In this document: one piece after another, positions 15,806-24,113 of the stretch
How positions within the stretch are numbered: position 1 is the stretch's first letter
How the letters are laid out: every line of letters begins with the position of its first letter
Assembly: GCA_023426245.1 (NCBI GenBank)
Contig: JAFABB010000039.1
Coordinates: 1 to 64,000, forward strand
DNA length: 64,000 nt
Source of the DNA: Bacillota bacterium
GTDB lineage: Bacteria > Bacillota > UBA4882 > UBA8346
Reading direction: 5' to 3'
Program-made: the position numbers and the translations under genes
The notes under the pieces: model-generated
What the model was told of the DNA's origin: nothing
Seen by the model: the letters and a program-made list of their open reading frames with translations, nothing else
Databases searched by the model: none

Positions 15806-17578
15806 ATGAAATTTCGAACACGGCTCTTTCTTTATTATATCATCGGGATTGGCTTGATGACCATCCTATGGGCATCATATTTTATTTATTTTGAAGAGAA
15901 TAGAGTCCGGGCATCCTGGCGGGAACACGAGCTGATTCAGGCCAAGCTGGTGGCGGCCAATTTTACGGAAGAAACTCAACTGAAAAATCCTCAAAAGGTT
16001 GCTGGCACAGTAGAGCGTATTGCCAAAGAAGCGGATGGACGGATTACTGTGGTTGATGTTGAGGGGAAAGTCCTGGGAGATTCTTCGGAGGATTATACCA
16101 AGCTTCCCAATCATGGCGATCGTCCTGAGATTAGGGCCGCCCTTTCCGGGCAAATCGGAACAGCGGCCCGGTATAGTGACACTTTAAAAGAGAGATTGAT
16201 TTATGTTGCATACCCTCTGAAAATGGAAGGCAAAGTCGTAGGGGTCGTCCGTATCGCCAAGACGCAAAGCGCTTTAAATCTTTTGTTGCTTCGAATAAGG
16301 CTTGTTATTGTCAGCGGTATTATTATCACGGCGCTGCTGGCTCTTATTTTTGGCGCTCTGATTATGCACAGATTAAGTGCACCCGTCCTGGATTTAAAAA
16401 GGCTGGCGCTGCGGATTTCCAAAGGTGATTTGTCTGCCCGGGTGAGATATTTTGGAGATGATGAAGTTGCCGAGCTCGGGGTGGCATTTGACAGGATGAC
16501 GGAAAAGCTGGCAGATTCTTTCAGTGTCATCAAAGATGAAAAAAGGAAATTGGAAGCCATCCTGGGAAATTTAGTCGATGGAATTTTAGTTATTGACAGG
16601 GACTTAAAGATTATTCTGGTGAACAGGGCCGCCCAGGATATACTGGGGTTGAGTTCATCCAATGTCCAAGGGCGTCCAGTCTTAGAAGTCATATTAAATC
16701 ACCATTTAATGGACTTGATCCGGGAAGTCAATCTTTCAAAGCAGGCGTTTGAGAGCGAACTTTTCCTTTATTACCCCAATAACAAACAAATTCAAGTTTT
16801 CCTGGCTCCACTAAAAGATGATGACGGGAATATGGCTGGCTCGATTGTGGTTCTTAATGATTTAACAAAATTAAGGCAGCTTGAGAGAGTCAGGCAGGAT
16901 TTTGTTGCCAACGTTTCCCATGAACTCAGGACCCCAATCACTTCGGTGAAGGCGATGGCTGAAACGTTACTTGGGGGAGCGTGGCAAGACCAAGCCATGT
17001 TAAAGAGGTATTTAGAGGCCATTGATCAGGAGAGCGATCGTCTTAGTAATCTGATTAATGATCTTCTTGATTTAGCCAAACTGGATTCCAATATTGAAGC
17101 ATCTAAGGAACCCTTTGATTTGATTGAGCTCATCAACGAGGTCCAGGACCGGTTCGTTAATACCAATACCGAGAATGGACGATTGAATTTGGACCTTCCC
17201 GGGTCCGATTTGCCGAAAGTAGAGGCCAACCGGGACCGGATTAAACAGGTTTTAATCAATTTGCTGGACAACGCATTCAAATATACACCTGCCGGAGGCG
17301 AAATCCGCTTATCGGTATGGTTTGATCGTGAAAGCGGGCGGATTAAGGTGGCGGTGGCCGATCAGGGAATTGGCATTCCCAAAGAAGACTTAAGCCGTAT
17401 ATTTGAACGGTTTTACCGGGTTGATAAAGCCCGTTCCCGTGAGAAGGGCGGTACCGGATTAGGTTTATCCATTGTTAAGCATATTGTGGAGTCTTATGGC
17501 GGAAAAGTTGAGGTTGAAAGTTCCCTGTATGAAGGGTCGGTGTTTACGTTCAGTTTACCGGTTCACCGGTCATCATAG
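15806..17578 (+). CDS. phoR: Sensor histidine kinase PhoR (590 aa)
   Basis: Domain order: membrane segment (~8-30), extracytoplasmic dCache/PAS-like sensor of about 130 residues, second membrane segment (~170-192), HAMP (~195-245), PAS (~250-355), HisKA with NVSHELRTP (H372) and HATPase with N-box LLDNAFKYTP, DQGIGIP and GGTGLGLSIVK. This is the full-length PhoR architecture of Bacillota. It senses the phosphate signal through PstSCAB-PhoU and phosphorylates PhoP, which lies 21 bp upstream. A hairpin terminator ends the gene region. Confidence 0.9.
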   Translation: MKFRTRLFLYYIIGIGLMTILWASYFIYFEENRVRASWREHELIQAKLVAANFTEETQLKNPQKVAGTVERIAKEADGRITVVDVEGKVLGDSSEDYTKLPNHGDRPEIRAALSGQIGTAARYSDTLKERLIYVAYPLKMEGKVVGVVRIAKTQSALNLLLLRIRLVIVSGIIITALLALIFGALIMHRLSAPVLDLKRLALRISKGDLSARVRYFGDDEVAELGVAFDRMTEKLADSFSVIKDEKRKLEAILGNLVDGILVIDRDLKIILVNRAAQDILGLSSSNVQGRPVLEVILNHHLMDLIREVNLSKQAFESELFLYYPNNKQIQVFLAPLKDDDGNMAGSIVVLNDLTKLRQLERVRQDFVANVSHELRTPITSVKAMAETLLGGAWQDQAMLKRYLEAIDQESDRLSNLINDLLDLAKLDSNIEASKEPFDLIELINEVQDRFVNTNTENGRLNLDLPGSDLPKVEANRDRIKQVLINLLDNAFKYTPAGGEIRLSVWFDRESGRIKVAVADQGIGIPKEDLSRIFERFYRVDKARSREKGGTGLGLSIVKHIVESYGGKVEVESSLYEGSVFTFSLPVHRSS

Positions 17579-17687
17579 CTACAAGATGATGAGACGCAAA
17601 CCTTAAAGCTTTAGCCGGATTGACCGTTTTTTAAACCGGTTTGTAACATTTCTAAGTGGATGGGTATAGGACCTTGCCTGTGGCTTC

Positions 17688-17720
17688 AAACCATCAGCAT
17701 TTTGCTGATGGTTTCGTTTT
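17688..17720. terminator. Terminator between phoR and pit
   Basis: AAACCATCAGCA pairs perfectly with TGCTGATGGTTT around three T residues, then CGTTTT. It lies between convergent genes and has A-rich sequence on the other side, so it may serve both. Confidence 0.8.
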
Positions 17721-17750
17721 CAATAAGGAGAGATTCCGTAAAGATACGGA

Positions 17751-18743
17751 TCAGCAAAAGAATTTAAGGATCAGAGCGATGCTAGCGCCCAAGACTGCTG
17801 TAACAGGGATTGTCATAACCCAAGCCCATACAATGTTTTTGGCCAAAGCCCAGCGGACTGCCGATAACCGTTTGGACGCCCCGACTCCCATAATGGCGCT
17901 GGAAATAACATGAGTCGTACTGAGCGGCGCTCCGATGGCGGAGGCAGCTTCAATGACCAAGGCGGCGCCGGTCTCGGCGGCAAAGCCGTTGATGGGCTGT
18001 AAGCGGATCATATTGACTCCCATGGTTTTAATAATCTTCCAACCGCCGACGGATGTCCCCAAAGCCATAGCCAAGGCACAGATTATCATAACCCACAAGG
18101 GGACGGAGGCGTTTTTATCCAGCAAGTTGGCGCTAATCAAAGCGAGGGTGATAATACCCATCGATTTTTGAGCGTCATTTCCTCCATGGGAATAAGACAT
18201 CCAGGCGGCAGAGAATATTTGCAGTTTTGAGAAGCAGCGGTTAACAAAATTGGGAGTGCTTTTTCTCAGCAGGAAAAATAAAAGCGTCATAAATAAATAA
18301 CCTAAACCAAAGCCTAAAATGGGGGAAATTAAGAATAAGGTAACCACTCGTAAGGCTCCATGCCAAAATACGATATTCAGACTTCCCGAATAAGCAATCG
18401 CGGCTCCCAGTAAACCTCCGAAAAGTGCGTGGGAAGAACTGCTTGGGATTCCGAAATACCAAGTGATAATATCCCAGATAATTCCGGCAATCAAAGTAGC
18501 GATGACCACATTGGCAACAACCATGCTGTTATCCACTAAACCGCTGGAAAAAGTTTTGGCCACCTTTTCACTCATCAACGCCCCTAAAAAGTTTAAACTG
18601 GCTGCCATAATTATAGCTGCCCGGGGCGATAGAACACGGGTCGAGACTGAAGTTGCAATGGAATTGGCAGTATCGTGAAACCCGTTGATAAAGTCAAAGG
18701 TTAAGGCCAGCACAATAACGATAATCAATGTTATACTAAGCAT
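17751..18743 (-). CDS. pit: PiT-family low-affinity inorganic phosphate transporter (330 aa)
   Basis: The N-terminal signature GFHDTANSIATSVSTRVLSP and its inverted repeat in the C-terminal half (GGWKIIKTMGVNMIRLQP, then TTHVISSAIMGVG) mark the PiT family. About ten membrane segments are present. It takes up phosphate, usually as a metal-phosphate complex or with a cation. Its ATG overlaps the stop of the DUF47 gene (ATGCTTAG), so the two are translationally coupled. It gives a second uptake route next to pst. Confidence 0.92.
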   Translation of the reverse strand: MLSITLIIVIVLALTFDFINGFHDTANSIATSVSTRVLSPRAAIIMAASLNFLGALMSEKVAKTFSSGLVDNSMVVANVVIATLIAGIIWDIITWYFGIPSSSSHALFGGLLGAAIAYSGSLNIVFWHGALRVVTLFLISPILGFGLGYLFMTLLFFLLRKSTPNFVNRCFSKLQIFSAAWMSYSHGGNDAQKSMGIITLALISANLLDKNASVPLWVMIICALAMALGTSVGGWKIIKTMGVNMIRLQPINGFAAETGAALVIEAASAIGAPLSTTHVISSAIMGVGASKRLSAVRWALAKNIVWAWVMTIPVTAVLGASIALILKFFC

Positions 18744-19359
18744 TTTTCATGATAACCCCTTCGGCAATGTTGGCCACATCTTCGCAGGCATCAAGGGTGT
18801 TTTCAAGATACTCATAAATTTCCTTCCATTTGATGACTTCCAATGGATCGGATTCGGAAGCAAAAAGTTGAGTGATGACACTGCGAAATATATTGTCACC
18901 TTCGTTTTCGATGCGGTTTACTTCGATAATTCTCTGCTGTAAAGTGGTGCTTTTACGCATGTTTTTTAAATCCACCATGACTCCGCGCAGTTCGAAAGTA
19001 CATTGAACGATAAGTTTGGCAAGGGTTTTGGATTCTTCACGGATTGTTTTTACATTGAGCATTTGAAAACGGTGGGCTGTCGATTCGATGGCATCGGTGA
19101 TATTGTCCAGTTCTTTGGCAATAAGGTGGATATCTTCGCGATCAATCGGGGTAATAAAGGATTTGTTGAGTTGTTGGAAGATGTTATGCAAACATTGATC
19201 ACAGTTATGTTCGATTTTTTCTATTTCTTTAATTTTCAGCGGGACATCACAATAATTGTTCATCAGATCTTCCAACTTTTGCGCAGCCGTACATGCAGCA
19301 TCGACTGTTTCAACAAATAAATCGAAAAAAATCTCTTCTTTAGCAGTTACTCTAAACAT
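18736..19359 (-). CDS. DUF47/PhoU-like protein, partner of Pit (207 aa)
   Basis: A mostly helical protein with the DUF47 pattern: FFDLFVETVD near the N-terminus, KEIEKIEHNCDQ at ~46-57 and a second acidic ExxxD helix (NRIENEGDNIF) in the C-terminal half. This PhoU-related family is commonly encoded directly upstream of pit genes and is thought to control transport through them. The ATG at 19359 is preferred over that at 19368 because AAAGG is nine bases before it, but directly abuts the other. It is the first gene of a two-gene minus-strand operon. Confidence 0.88.
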   Translation of the reverse strand: MFRVTAKEEIFFDLFVETVDAACTAAQKLEDLMNNYCDVPLKIKEIEKIEHNCDQCLHNIFQQLNKSFITPIDREDIHLIAKELDNITDAIESTAHRFQMLNVKTIREESKTLAKLIVQCTFELRGVMVDLKNMRKSTTLQQRIIEVNRIENEGDNIFRSVITQLFASESDPLEVIKWKEIYEYLENTLDACEDVANIAEGVIMKNA

Positions 19360-19770
19360 TTTACCCATCCTTTCAAAAACGATTTGGATATTTTGAGTTG
19401 ATAGAGATAATTATCAATTTGTTGATCTTTAGAGTCCATTTAAAAACCTTGAATGAATGATGCAGAAACCTGAATGGATATAGTATTGATAAGGAAATCC
19501 GTAATTGATTATATAACACCATTAATGTGAATACAATATAACCTTAATGTTTCTTTAAAGTTTTAATGAGTCCTTAATATAGTTAATCTTTTATTAACAA
19601 AATAGCTGTAAAAACAATATCAAGCGTAAAAAGTGTGAATCGGTTTTTTTTTTGATAATGTACCCTGTAAAATTTGGGGTTATACCGCGAGCGCTTGAAA
19701 CTTCCGTGGTTAAAAATATTGTAATAATTTGGAACATCTTGGGGGATTATAAAGAAGAGGTGGAGATTCT
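19360..19770. promoter_or_regulatory. Divergent region between pit operon and carboxypeptidase gene, with TTAAT repeats
   Basis: The stretch is AT-rich. TTAA-core steps with an 11-bp period occur on the plus strand (19543 CTTAATGTTTC and 19554 TTTAAAGTTTT; 19562 TTTAATGAGTC and 19573 CTTAATATAGT) and on the minus strand (19598-19588 GTTAATAAAAG, 19587-19577 ATTAACTATAT). They resemble the pst Pho boxes, but the AT content makes orientation and significance uncertain. A GAGGTGG site before 19771 serves the carboxypeptidase. Confidence 0.4.
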
Positions 19771-20916
19771 TTGCGACAAAGAAAGCTTACGATTTTGGTG
19801 TTGTTGCTGATTTTAACAGTTCTTTTCAGTTCGGTGACGTTTGGGTTTTCGATTAATGCCAGGGCTGTAATTTTGATGGATCCTGTAACCGGACAGGTTT
19901 TATACGGCCAGAATGAACATCAAAGATTGCCTCCGGCCAGCGTGACCAAGGTCATGACGATGTTGCTTATTTTAGAAGCAGTTGATCAGGACCGGGTTAA
20001 ATGGAATGACATGATACGTACATCAGCGAAAGCGTATGGGATGGGCGGCTCACAAGTTTATTTAAAAGAAGGGGAAGAATTTCCTCTTCACGAGATGTTT
20101 AAAGCAATAGCGGTGGTGTCGGCCAATGATGCCAGTGCGGCAGTGGCCGAACATTTATATGGTTCCATTACGGACTTTGTGGAGGCGATGAATGAGAGAG
20201 CCCGGGCTTTAGGCTTAAAAGATACTCATTTTGCCAATGAAACCGGACTTCCGGATCCGGCTCATTACAGCAGCGCTTATGATTTAGCAGTGATGTCGCG
20301 TGAACTTCTTAAGCACCCGGTAGTTTTAAAATATACTTCGATTTGGCTTGATACTTTCCGCGACGGAAAATTCATGCTGCGAAACACCAATGAATTGCTG
20401 AGGGAATATAGGGGTGTCGACGGTTTAAAGACCGGTCACACGGCTGAAGCTAAATTTTGTCTTTCGGCGACTGCCAAGAAGGGTGACTTCCGGTTATTGA
20501 GCGTAATTTTGGGAGCGCCGACCGATGGCGAAAGGATAGAACAAAGCAAGCGGATTTTAGATTACGGATTTCGCAATTTTCAATGGAAGTTAATTCAAAA
20601 ATCGGGTGAAGCCGGAACGGTACTTGTCCCCGGAGCAAATCCGGAGCGGGTACCGGTAAAGTTAAATTCTAATTTTGGAGCCGTAATCCCCCGGGGCAAA
20701 GATCAGCTCATCACAACCCGTCTCGTGTTGAACCGGGGTTTAAAGTTACCGGTCGAGGCCGGGAAGCCGATCGCTTCCTTTAATGCATATATGAATGGGA
20801 AAGTTGTTGCCGCGGTACCCGCTTACTCAATGGTTAAAGTCAAACCGGCCAATTTCATAATTCGCTGGTGGCGGACTTTTTTACAATGGATCCAGGGGTT
20901 ATTTGGGAAGAAATAA
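19771..20916 (+). CDS. D-alanyl-D-alanine carboxypeptidase, DacF/PBP5 type (381 aa)
   Basis: TTG start after GAGGTGG. Signal peptide 1-26. The S11-family active site is complete: SVTK (S57, K60), SAN (S117-N119) and KTG (K220-G222), followed by the PBP5 C-terminal beta domain (~residues 275-365) and a basic, aromatic amphipathic tail that can dock on the membrane. It trims the terminal D-Ala from peptidoglycan stem peptides. In spore formers, close relatives (DacF, DacB) adjust cortex cross-linking; which of these this is cannot be told. The next gene starts directly at its stop codon. Confidence 0.92.
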   Translation: MRQRKLTILVLLLILTVLFSSVTFGFSINARAVILMDPVTGQVLYGQNEHQRLPPASVTKVMTMLLILEAVDQDRVKWNDMIRTSAKAYGMGGSQVYLKEGEEFPLHEMFKAIAVVSANDASAAVAEHLYGSITDFVEAMNERARALGLKDTHFANETGLPDPAHYSSAYDLAVMSRELLKHPVVLKYTSIWLDTFRDGKFMLRNTNELLREYRGVDGLKTGHTAEAKFCLSATAKKGDFRLLSVILGAPTDGERIEQSKRILDYGFRNFQWKLIQKSGEAGTVLVPGANPERVPVKLNSNFGAVIPRGKDQLITTRLVLNRGLKLPVEAGKPIASFNAYMNGKVVAAVPAYSMVKVKPANFIIRWWRTFLQWIQGLFGKK

Positions 20917-20946
20917 ATGAAGCGTCAAAGGATAGAAGGGAAAAAG

Positions 20947-21765
20947 ATGATCAGGATAAGGAATTTATTATGTATTGTTATTCTTAGCAATATTATTTTA
21001 TTAACAGTTGCTACAATGTGCCATGGGGAAAGTTTTTTGTCCATTGGGTCGAGGGGAAAGCCCGTAATCAATGTACAATCCTATTTACAGCAATTGAATT
21101 ATCTGCGGCAAAGGCCAAACGGTTATTATAGCCGGATCACGGCCGAAGCGGTTAAAGCATTCCAGTTGGAACATTCGTTGAAAGCTGATGGCATTGTCGG
21201 GCCTGAAACAATGGCGGCTTTTCGGGACGCGGTCTGTGGTAGAAACTCTGTCCCGTACCTTGCTTCCAGGGGACATATCGGCGGAATCAAGGCATTGCCT
21301 TGGTCGATAGTGAACCAGTTATGGGATGTCGGGGGACCGGCCACAATTATCGATACCGGAACCGGTAAATCATTTCGAGTGGGAAGACTTTACGGATACT
21401 ATCATGCCGATGTGGAACCTTTAACCAAAGTAGATACCGAGACTATGCTGGAAATATACGGTGGTAAATGGAGCTGGGACCGCCGCGCTGTTGTTGTATG
21501 TTTAGGGAACATGCTCATAGCAGCTTCCATGAATGGAATGCCTCATGGTGGAAAATCGATTGTCGGTAACGGGTTTCCGGGCCAATTTTGTATTCATTTC
21601 CTGGGAAGCCGCATTCATCAGAGCGGGGCTGTGGATCGCGAACATTTGGCAATGATAGAACAAGCTGAGAACTATGATATGAATCTCAGTAAAATTCAAA
21701 ACAGACCGCAACAGATCTTGACGCCTTCCGGGATAGGTTATAGCCGGGGAGTTATAACCCCGTGA
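20947..21765 (+). CDS. Exported peptidoglycan-binding protein with an unassigned C-terminal domain (272 aa)
   Basis: Start chosen at the ATG after GAAGGGAAAAAG; an ATG directly after the carboxypeptidase stop (20917) would add ten residues. A signal peptide (~1-25) leads into a PG_binding_1 repeat of about 60 residues (VINVQSYLQQLNYL, ADGIVGPETMAAF). The remaining ~165 residues include YGYYHADVEPL, WSWDRRAVVV and NGFPGQFCIHFLGSR; they are not a recognised YkuD L,D-transpeptidase but contain several His residues and one Cys that could be catalytic or metal-binding. Co-transcription with the carboxypeptidase suggests a wall-remodelling role, possibly in the spore. Confidence 0.7.
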   Translation: MIRIRNLLCIVILSNIILLTVATMCHGESFLSIGSRGKPVINVQSYLQQLNYLRQRPNGYYSRITAEAVKAFQLEHSLKADGIVGPETMAAFRDAVCGRNSVPYLASRGHIGGIKALPWSIVNQLWDVGGPATIIDTGTGKSFRVGRLYGYYHADVEPLTKVDTETMLEIYGGKWSWDRRAVVVCLGNMLIAASMNGMPHGGKSIVGNGFPGQFCIHFLGSRIHQSGAVDREHLAMIEQAENYDMNLSKIQNRPQQILTPSGIGYSRGVITP

Positions 21766-21960
21766 CTATCGAATGATTACGGTCATATCTTTATCACTCA
21801 ATGCGATATCATGGACGGACCATTCACCCATAAGCTCAATTCTCTTGGGACCCGGTTTGTAGCGAAATGTTACATGGATGGAATGATAGAAGAGATCAAA
21901 AACATAAGCAGCCTATCCCCAGGGATTGGTTCCATCACGACATTCGTTTTCCGTTTAAAA
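21766..21960 (-). pseudogene. Remnant of a CBM48/glycogen-binding-like domain
   Basis: Read on the minus strand, codons up to the TAG at 21768-21766 give HVTFRYKPGPKRIELMGEWS and then a strand ending MTVIIR. This resembles the first strands of the CBM48/AMPK glycogen-binding fold, where the text would normally continue with a Pro-Pro-Gly-x-Tyr turn. An in-frame TAG sits at 21915-21913, and open sequence continues for a few codons upstream (CRDGTNPWG). There is no start codon or ribosome-binding site. I read it as a decayed fragment lying between the wall genes and the sugar transporter; chance is not excluded. Confidence 0.35.
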
Positions 21961-21998
21961 AACTTACAACGCGAAGCAATGAGAAATGCTTCGCGTTG
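21953..21998 (-). terminator. Terminator of the first sugar ABC transporter operon
   Basis: CAACGCGAAGCA (21967-21978) pairs perfectly with TGCTTCGCGTTG (21987-21998). On the minus strand the stem is followed by a TAAGTTTTTT run, which places it downstream of the permease gene ending at 22092. Confidence 0.8.
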
Positions 21999-22091
21999 TG
22001 GACATTTGGAGCTTGGAATGAATGATAAAATTATAAGCGGGATATCAAGGGAAGGAATGATCCGAGTTTGGTCCGGAAGGTAGAAAACGGT

Positions 22092-22973
22092 TCAACCTTT
22101 GACCGCCCCCATGGTTACGCCTTCGGTGATATATTTATTCAAGATAAAATAGATCAACAGGGAAGGTAAAACTACCAAAACCATACAGGCGAACTGGATT
22201 GCATAATTGGATGAATATTCGCCGGTGAATTTATAAACCGAAATCGGCAGGGTTCTTAGATTGTCGGAACTGATGAAGGTATTGACCATAATGAAGTCGT
22301 TCCAGTTGCCGATGAAAGTCATGATGGCCACGGTGACCATGGCCGGTTTGGTGATCGGGGCGATAATCTTAAACATGGCCCCCCAGATGGAGCAACCGTC
22401 GATCAGGGCTGATTCCTCCAGGGCCCTGGGGATGGTTTTTAAAAAGCCGGAATAAACCATGGTATTGAAGGCCAGGTTAAAGGCGGTATAAGGGATAATT
22501 AAGGCCCAATAAGTATCGATGAGCCGGAGCCTGGAGAATAGCATAAAGTTCGGCAACAGGGTGGCGTGAAGGGGGATCATCATTCCCAGCATCACGAAAC
22601 TATAAATGAGGGCGCGCAGTTTCCATTCCATCCGCATGCAGGCATAGGCCAGCATGAAGGAAAACAATACCGCAAAAACCACCGACAAGCCGACAACGAT
22701 CAGGCTGTTCATGGAGTAAAGCAAAATACGCCCATCAACCCAGGCGTGGTAATAATTGATCCATTGAAACGGGTTGGGCCACTTTAAAAAGTCATTGCCG
22801 AAAAGTTCGCTGCTTTTGACCAGGGAATAGTTGGCTAGCCATACCAAAGGGAAAATTTGCCCGAGGGCCAAGACGATTAACAGGGCGTAAACTGATATTT
22901 TTTTAATCCCCGCATTTGAAAAAAAGTTTAATTTTTTGGGTGTTGCTGGATTGACTTTCACTGTGTTTTCCAT
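22092..22973 (-). CDS. Carbohydrate ABC transporter permease, MalG/CUT1 type (293 aa)
   Basis: Six membrane segments. The EAA loop reads EESALIDGCSIWGAMFKIIAP, of which the E-x-x-x-x-D-G core is diagnostic of binding-protein-dependent sugar permeases. The C-terminal YITEGVTMGAVKG is the standard end of the MalG family. With the upstream permease it forms the channel for an oligosaccharide or related sugar. Start at the ATG ten bases after GGGAGG. It follows the first permease by 19 bp. No ATPase is encoded here, as is common for CUT1 systems that share an MsmX/UgpC-like ATPase. Confidence 0.9.
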   Translation of the reverse strand: MENTVKVNPATPKKLNFFSNAGIKKISVYALLIVLALGQIFPLVWLANYSLVKSSELFGNDFLKWPNPFQWINYYHAWVDGRILLYSMNSLIVVGLSVVFAVLFSFMLAYACMRMEWKLRALIYSFVMLGMMIPLHATLLPNFMLFSRLRLIDTYWALIIPYTAFNLAFNTMVYSGFLKTIPRALEESALIDGCSIWGAMFKIIAPITKPAMVTVAIMTFIGNWNDFIMVNTFISSDNLRTLPISVYKFTGEYSSNYAIQFACMVLVVLPSLLIYFILNKYITEGVTMGAVKG

Positions 22974-22992
22974 AACCGGAGTTCCTCCCAAG

Positions 22993-23877
22993 TCAAAATT
23001 CGCCGACGTCTTTTTGGGTTAGCTTATTTAAAATCAACGTTCCGGCGATACAAATGATCACAAAAAGGACCGAAAGGGCGTTCCCATAGCCATACTGGCT
23101 GGATTCAAAGGCTTTTTGGTAGAGGTAGCTGGCCAGGAACTGGGTTTTGTCTCCGGGACCTCCACGGGTGGACAGGAAGACAATTTCCATTTGTTTGAAA
23201 CAGGAAATGAGGTCGATGACCAGGATCGATTTGATCACCGGCATCATTAACGGCAATACCACCCGGCTGTATAAAGTAAAGCCGCTGGCGCCGTCAATCC
23301 GGGCGGCTTCTTTTAACTCGTTGGGAATCCCGACAAGGCCGGAATAGTAGAACAGTACCGCCCATCCGAACCCTTGCCAGATGATAATGAAGATCACGGA
23401 CCAGATGGCTGTATGTAAATCACTTAGCCAATTTAATTTTAGGAAATTGAGGCCAAGTGCCCCAAGAGCTTTGTTCAATAAACCGTAGTTGGGATTCAGG
23501 ATAAAAACCCATAGTTTGCTAATAACCACAACGGAAATCATGGCCGGGATAAAGTAAATGGTCCGAAATGCCTGGCCGCCTTTTTTGGCCGATAATAAGG
23601 CGACACAAACCAGGAATGCAAAAGGGTTTTGAACGAATATCGTTACCAGAGTCAACAGTAAAGCATTGAGCAATGAGGTCCAAAAGGTTGGATCGTGCCA
23701 TAAGATCTCTTTAAAGTTATCAAAGCCGATAAAGTTCATTTTGCCAAGACCTGACCAGTCGGTCATGCCGTAATAGACACTAAGGATAATGGGCGCAATC
23801 ATGGCAACCAATAAAAAAGCGATGCCCGGGAGGACCATTAGAAAAATGGCTGTTTTATTCGAAAAAGCGTTTTTCAT
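22993..23877 (-). CDS. Carbohydrate ABC transporter permease, MalF/UgpA type (294 aa)
   Basis: Six membrane segments with an EAA loop of the form ELKEAARIDGASGFTLYSR, of which AARIDGAS is characteristic. It is the partner of the MalG-type permease. The start at 23877 uses GAGCGAG about eight bases upstream; ten extra in-frame residues to 23907 have no ribosome-binding site. It lies 236 bp downstream of the binding-protein gene, and the gap holds the hairpin element at 23926-24102. Confidence 0.9.
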   Translation of the reverse strand: MKNAFSNKTAIFLMVLPGIAFLLVAMIAPIILSVYYGMTDWSGLGKMNFIGFDNFKEILWHDPTFWTSLLNALLLTLVTIFVQNPFAFLVCVALLSAKKGGQAFRTIYFIPAMISVVVISKLWVFILNPNYGLLNKALGALGLNFLKLNWLSDLHTAIWSVIFIIIWQGFGWAVLFYYSGLVGIPNELKEAARIDGASGFTLYSRVVLPLMMPVIKSILVIDLISCFKQMEIVFLSTRGGPGDKTQFLASYLYQKAFESSQYGYGNALSVLFVIICIAGTLILNKLTQKDVGEF

Positions 23878-23925
23878 GGTAATCACTCGCTCAAGTTTAA
23901 TTTTCAATCAAAATTTGGGATATAT

Positions 23926-24102
23926 ATTACGGGCAGAAGTCGCCCGTCGGGCTGTCGCAAAAGGAAATTCGTGCGCTTTCACACGCATGATCAAGAAATG
24001 CAATATATTGAAATAATCGATTCGATGAAGCTAAATATTGTATTTCTTATCGATTTTAAACTGCTTTTTGGACAGCCTCATGGATTTACTTCTGCCCGTA
24101 AT
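23926..24102. repeat. Nested inverted-repeat element between binding-protein and permease genes
   Basis: Outer arms ATTACGGGCAGAAGT (23926-23940) and ACTTCTGCCCGTAAT (24088-24102) are perfect 15-bp reverse complements. Inside them lies GGGCTGTCGCAAAAG (23949-23963) against CTTTTTGGACAGCCT (24064-24078). The whole can fold as one long stem. The inner GGCTGTC/GACAGCC ends recur in elements at 42045-42143 and, as a variant, 62073-62291. Confidence 0.7.
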
Positions 24103-24113
24103 CGGACCCGGTC

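Noticed and set aside
21811..22083. Plus-strand open frame of 90 codons
   Set aside because: No ribosome-binding site, no recognisable family, it overlaps the terminator hairpin, and the opposite strand holds a better-supported remnant.
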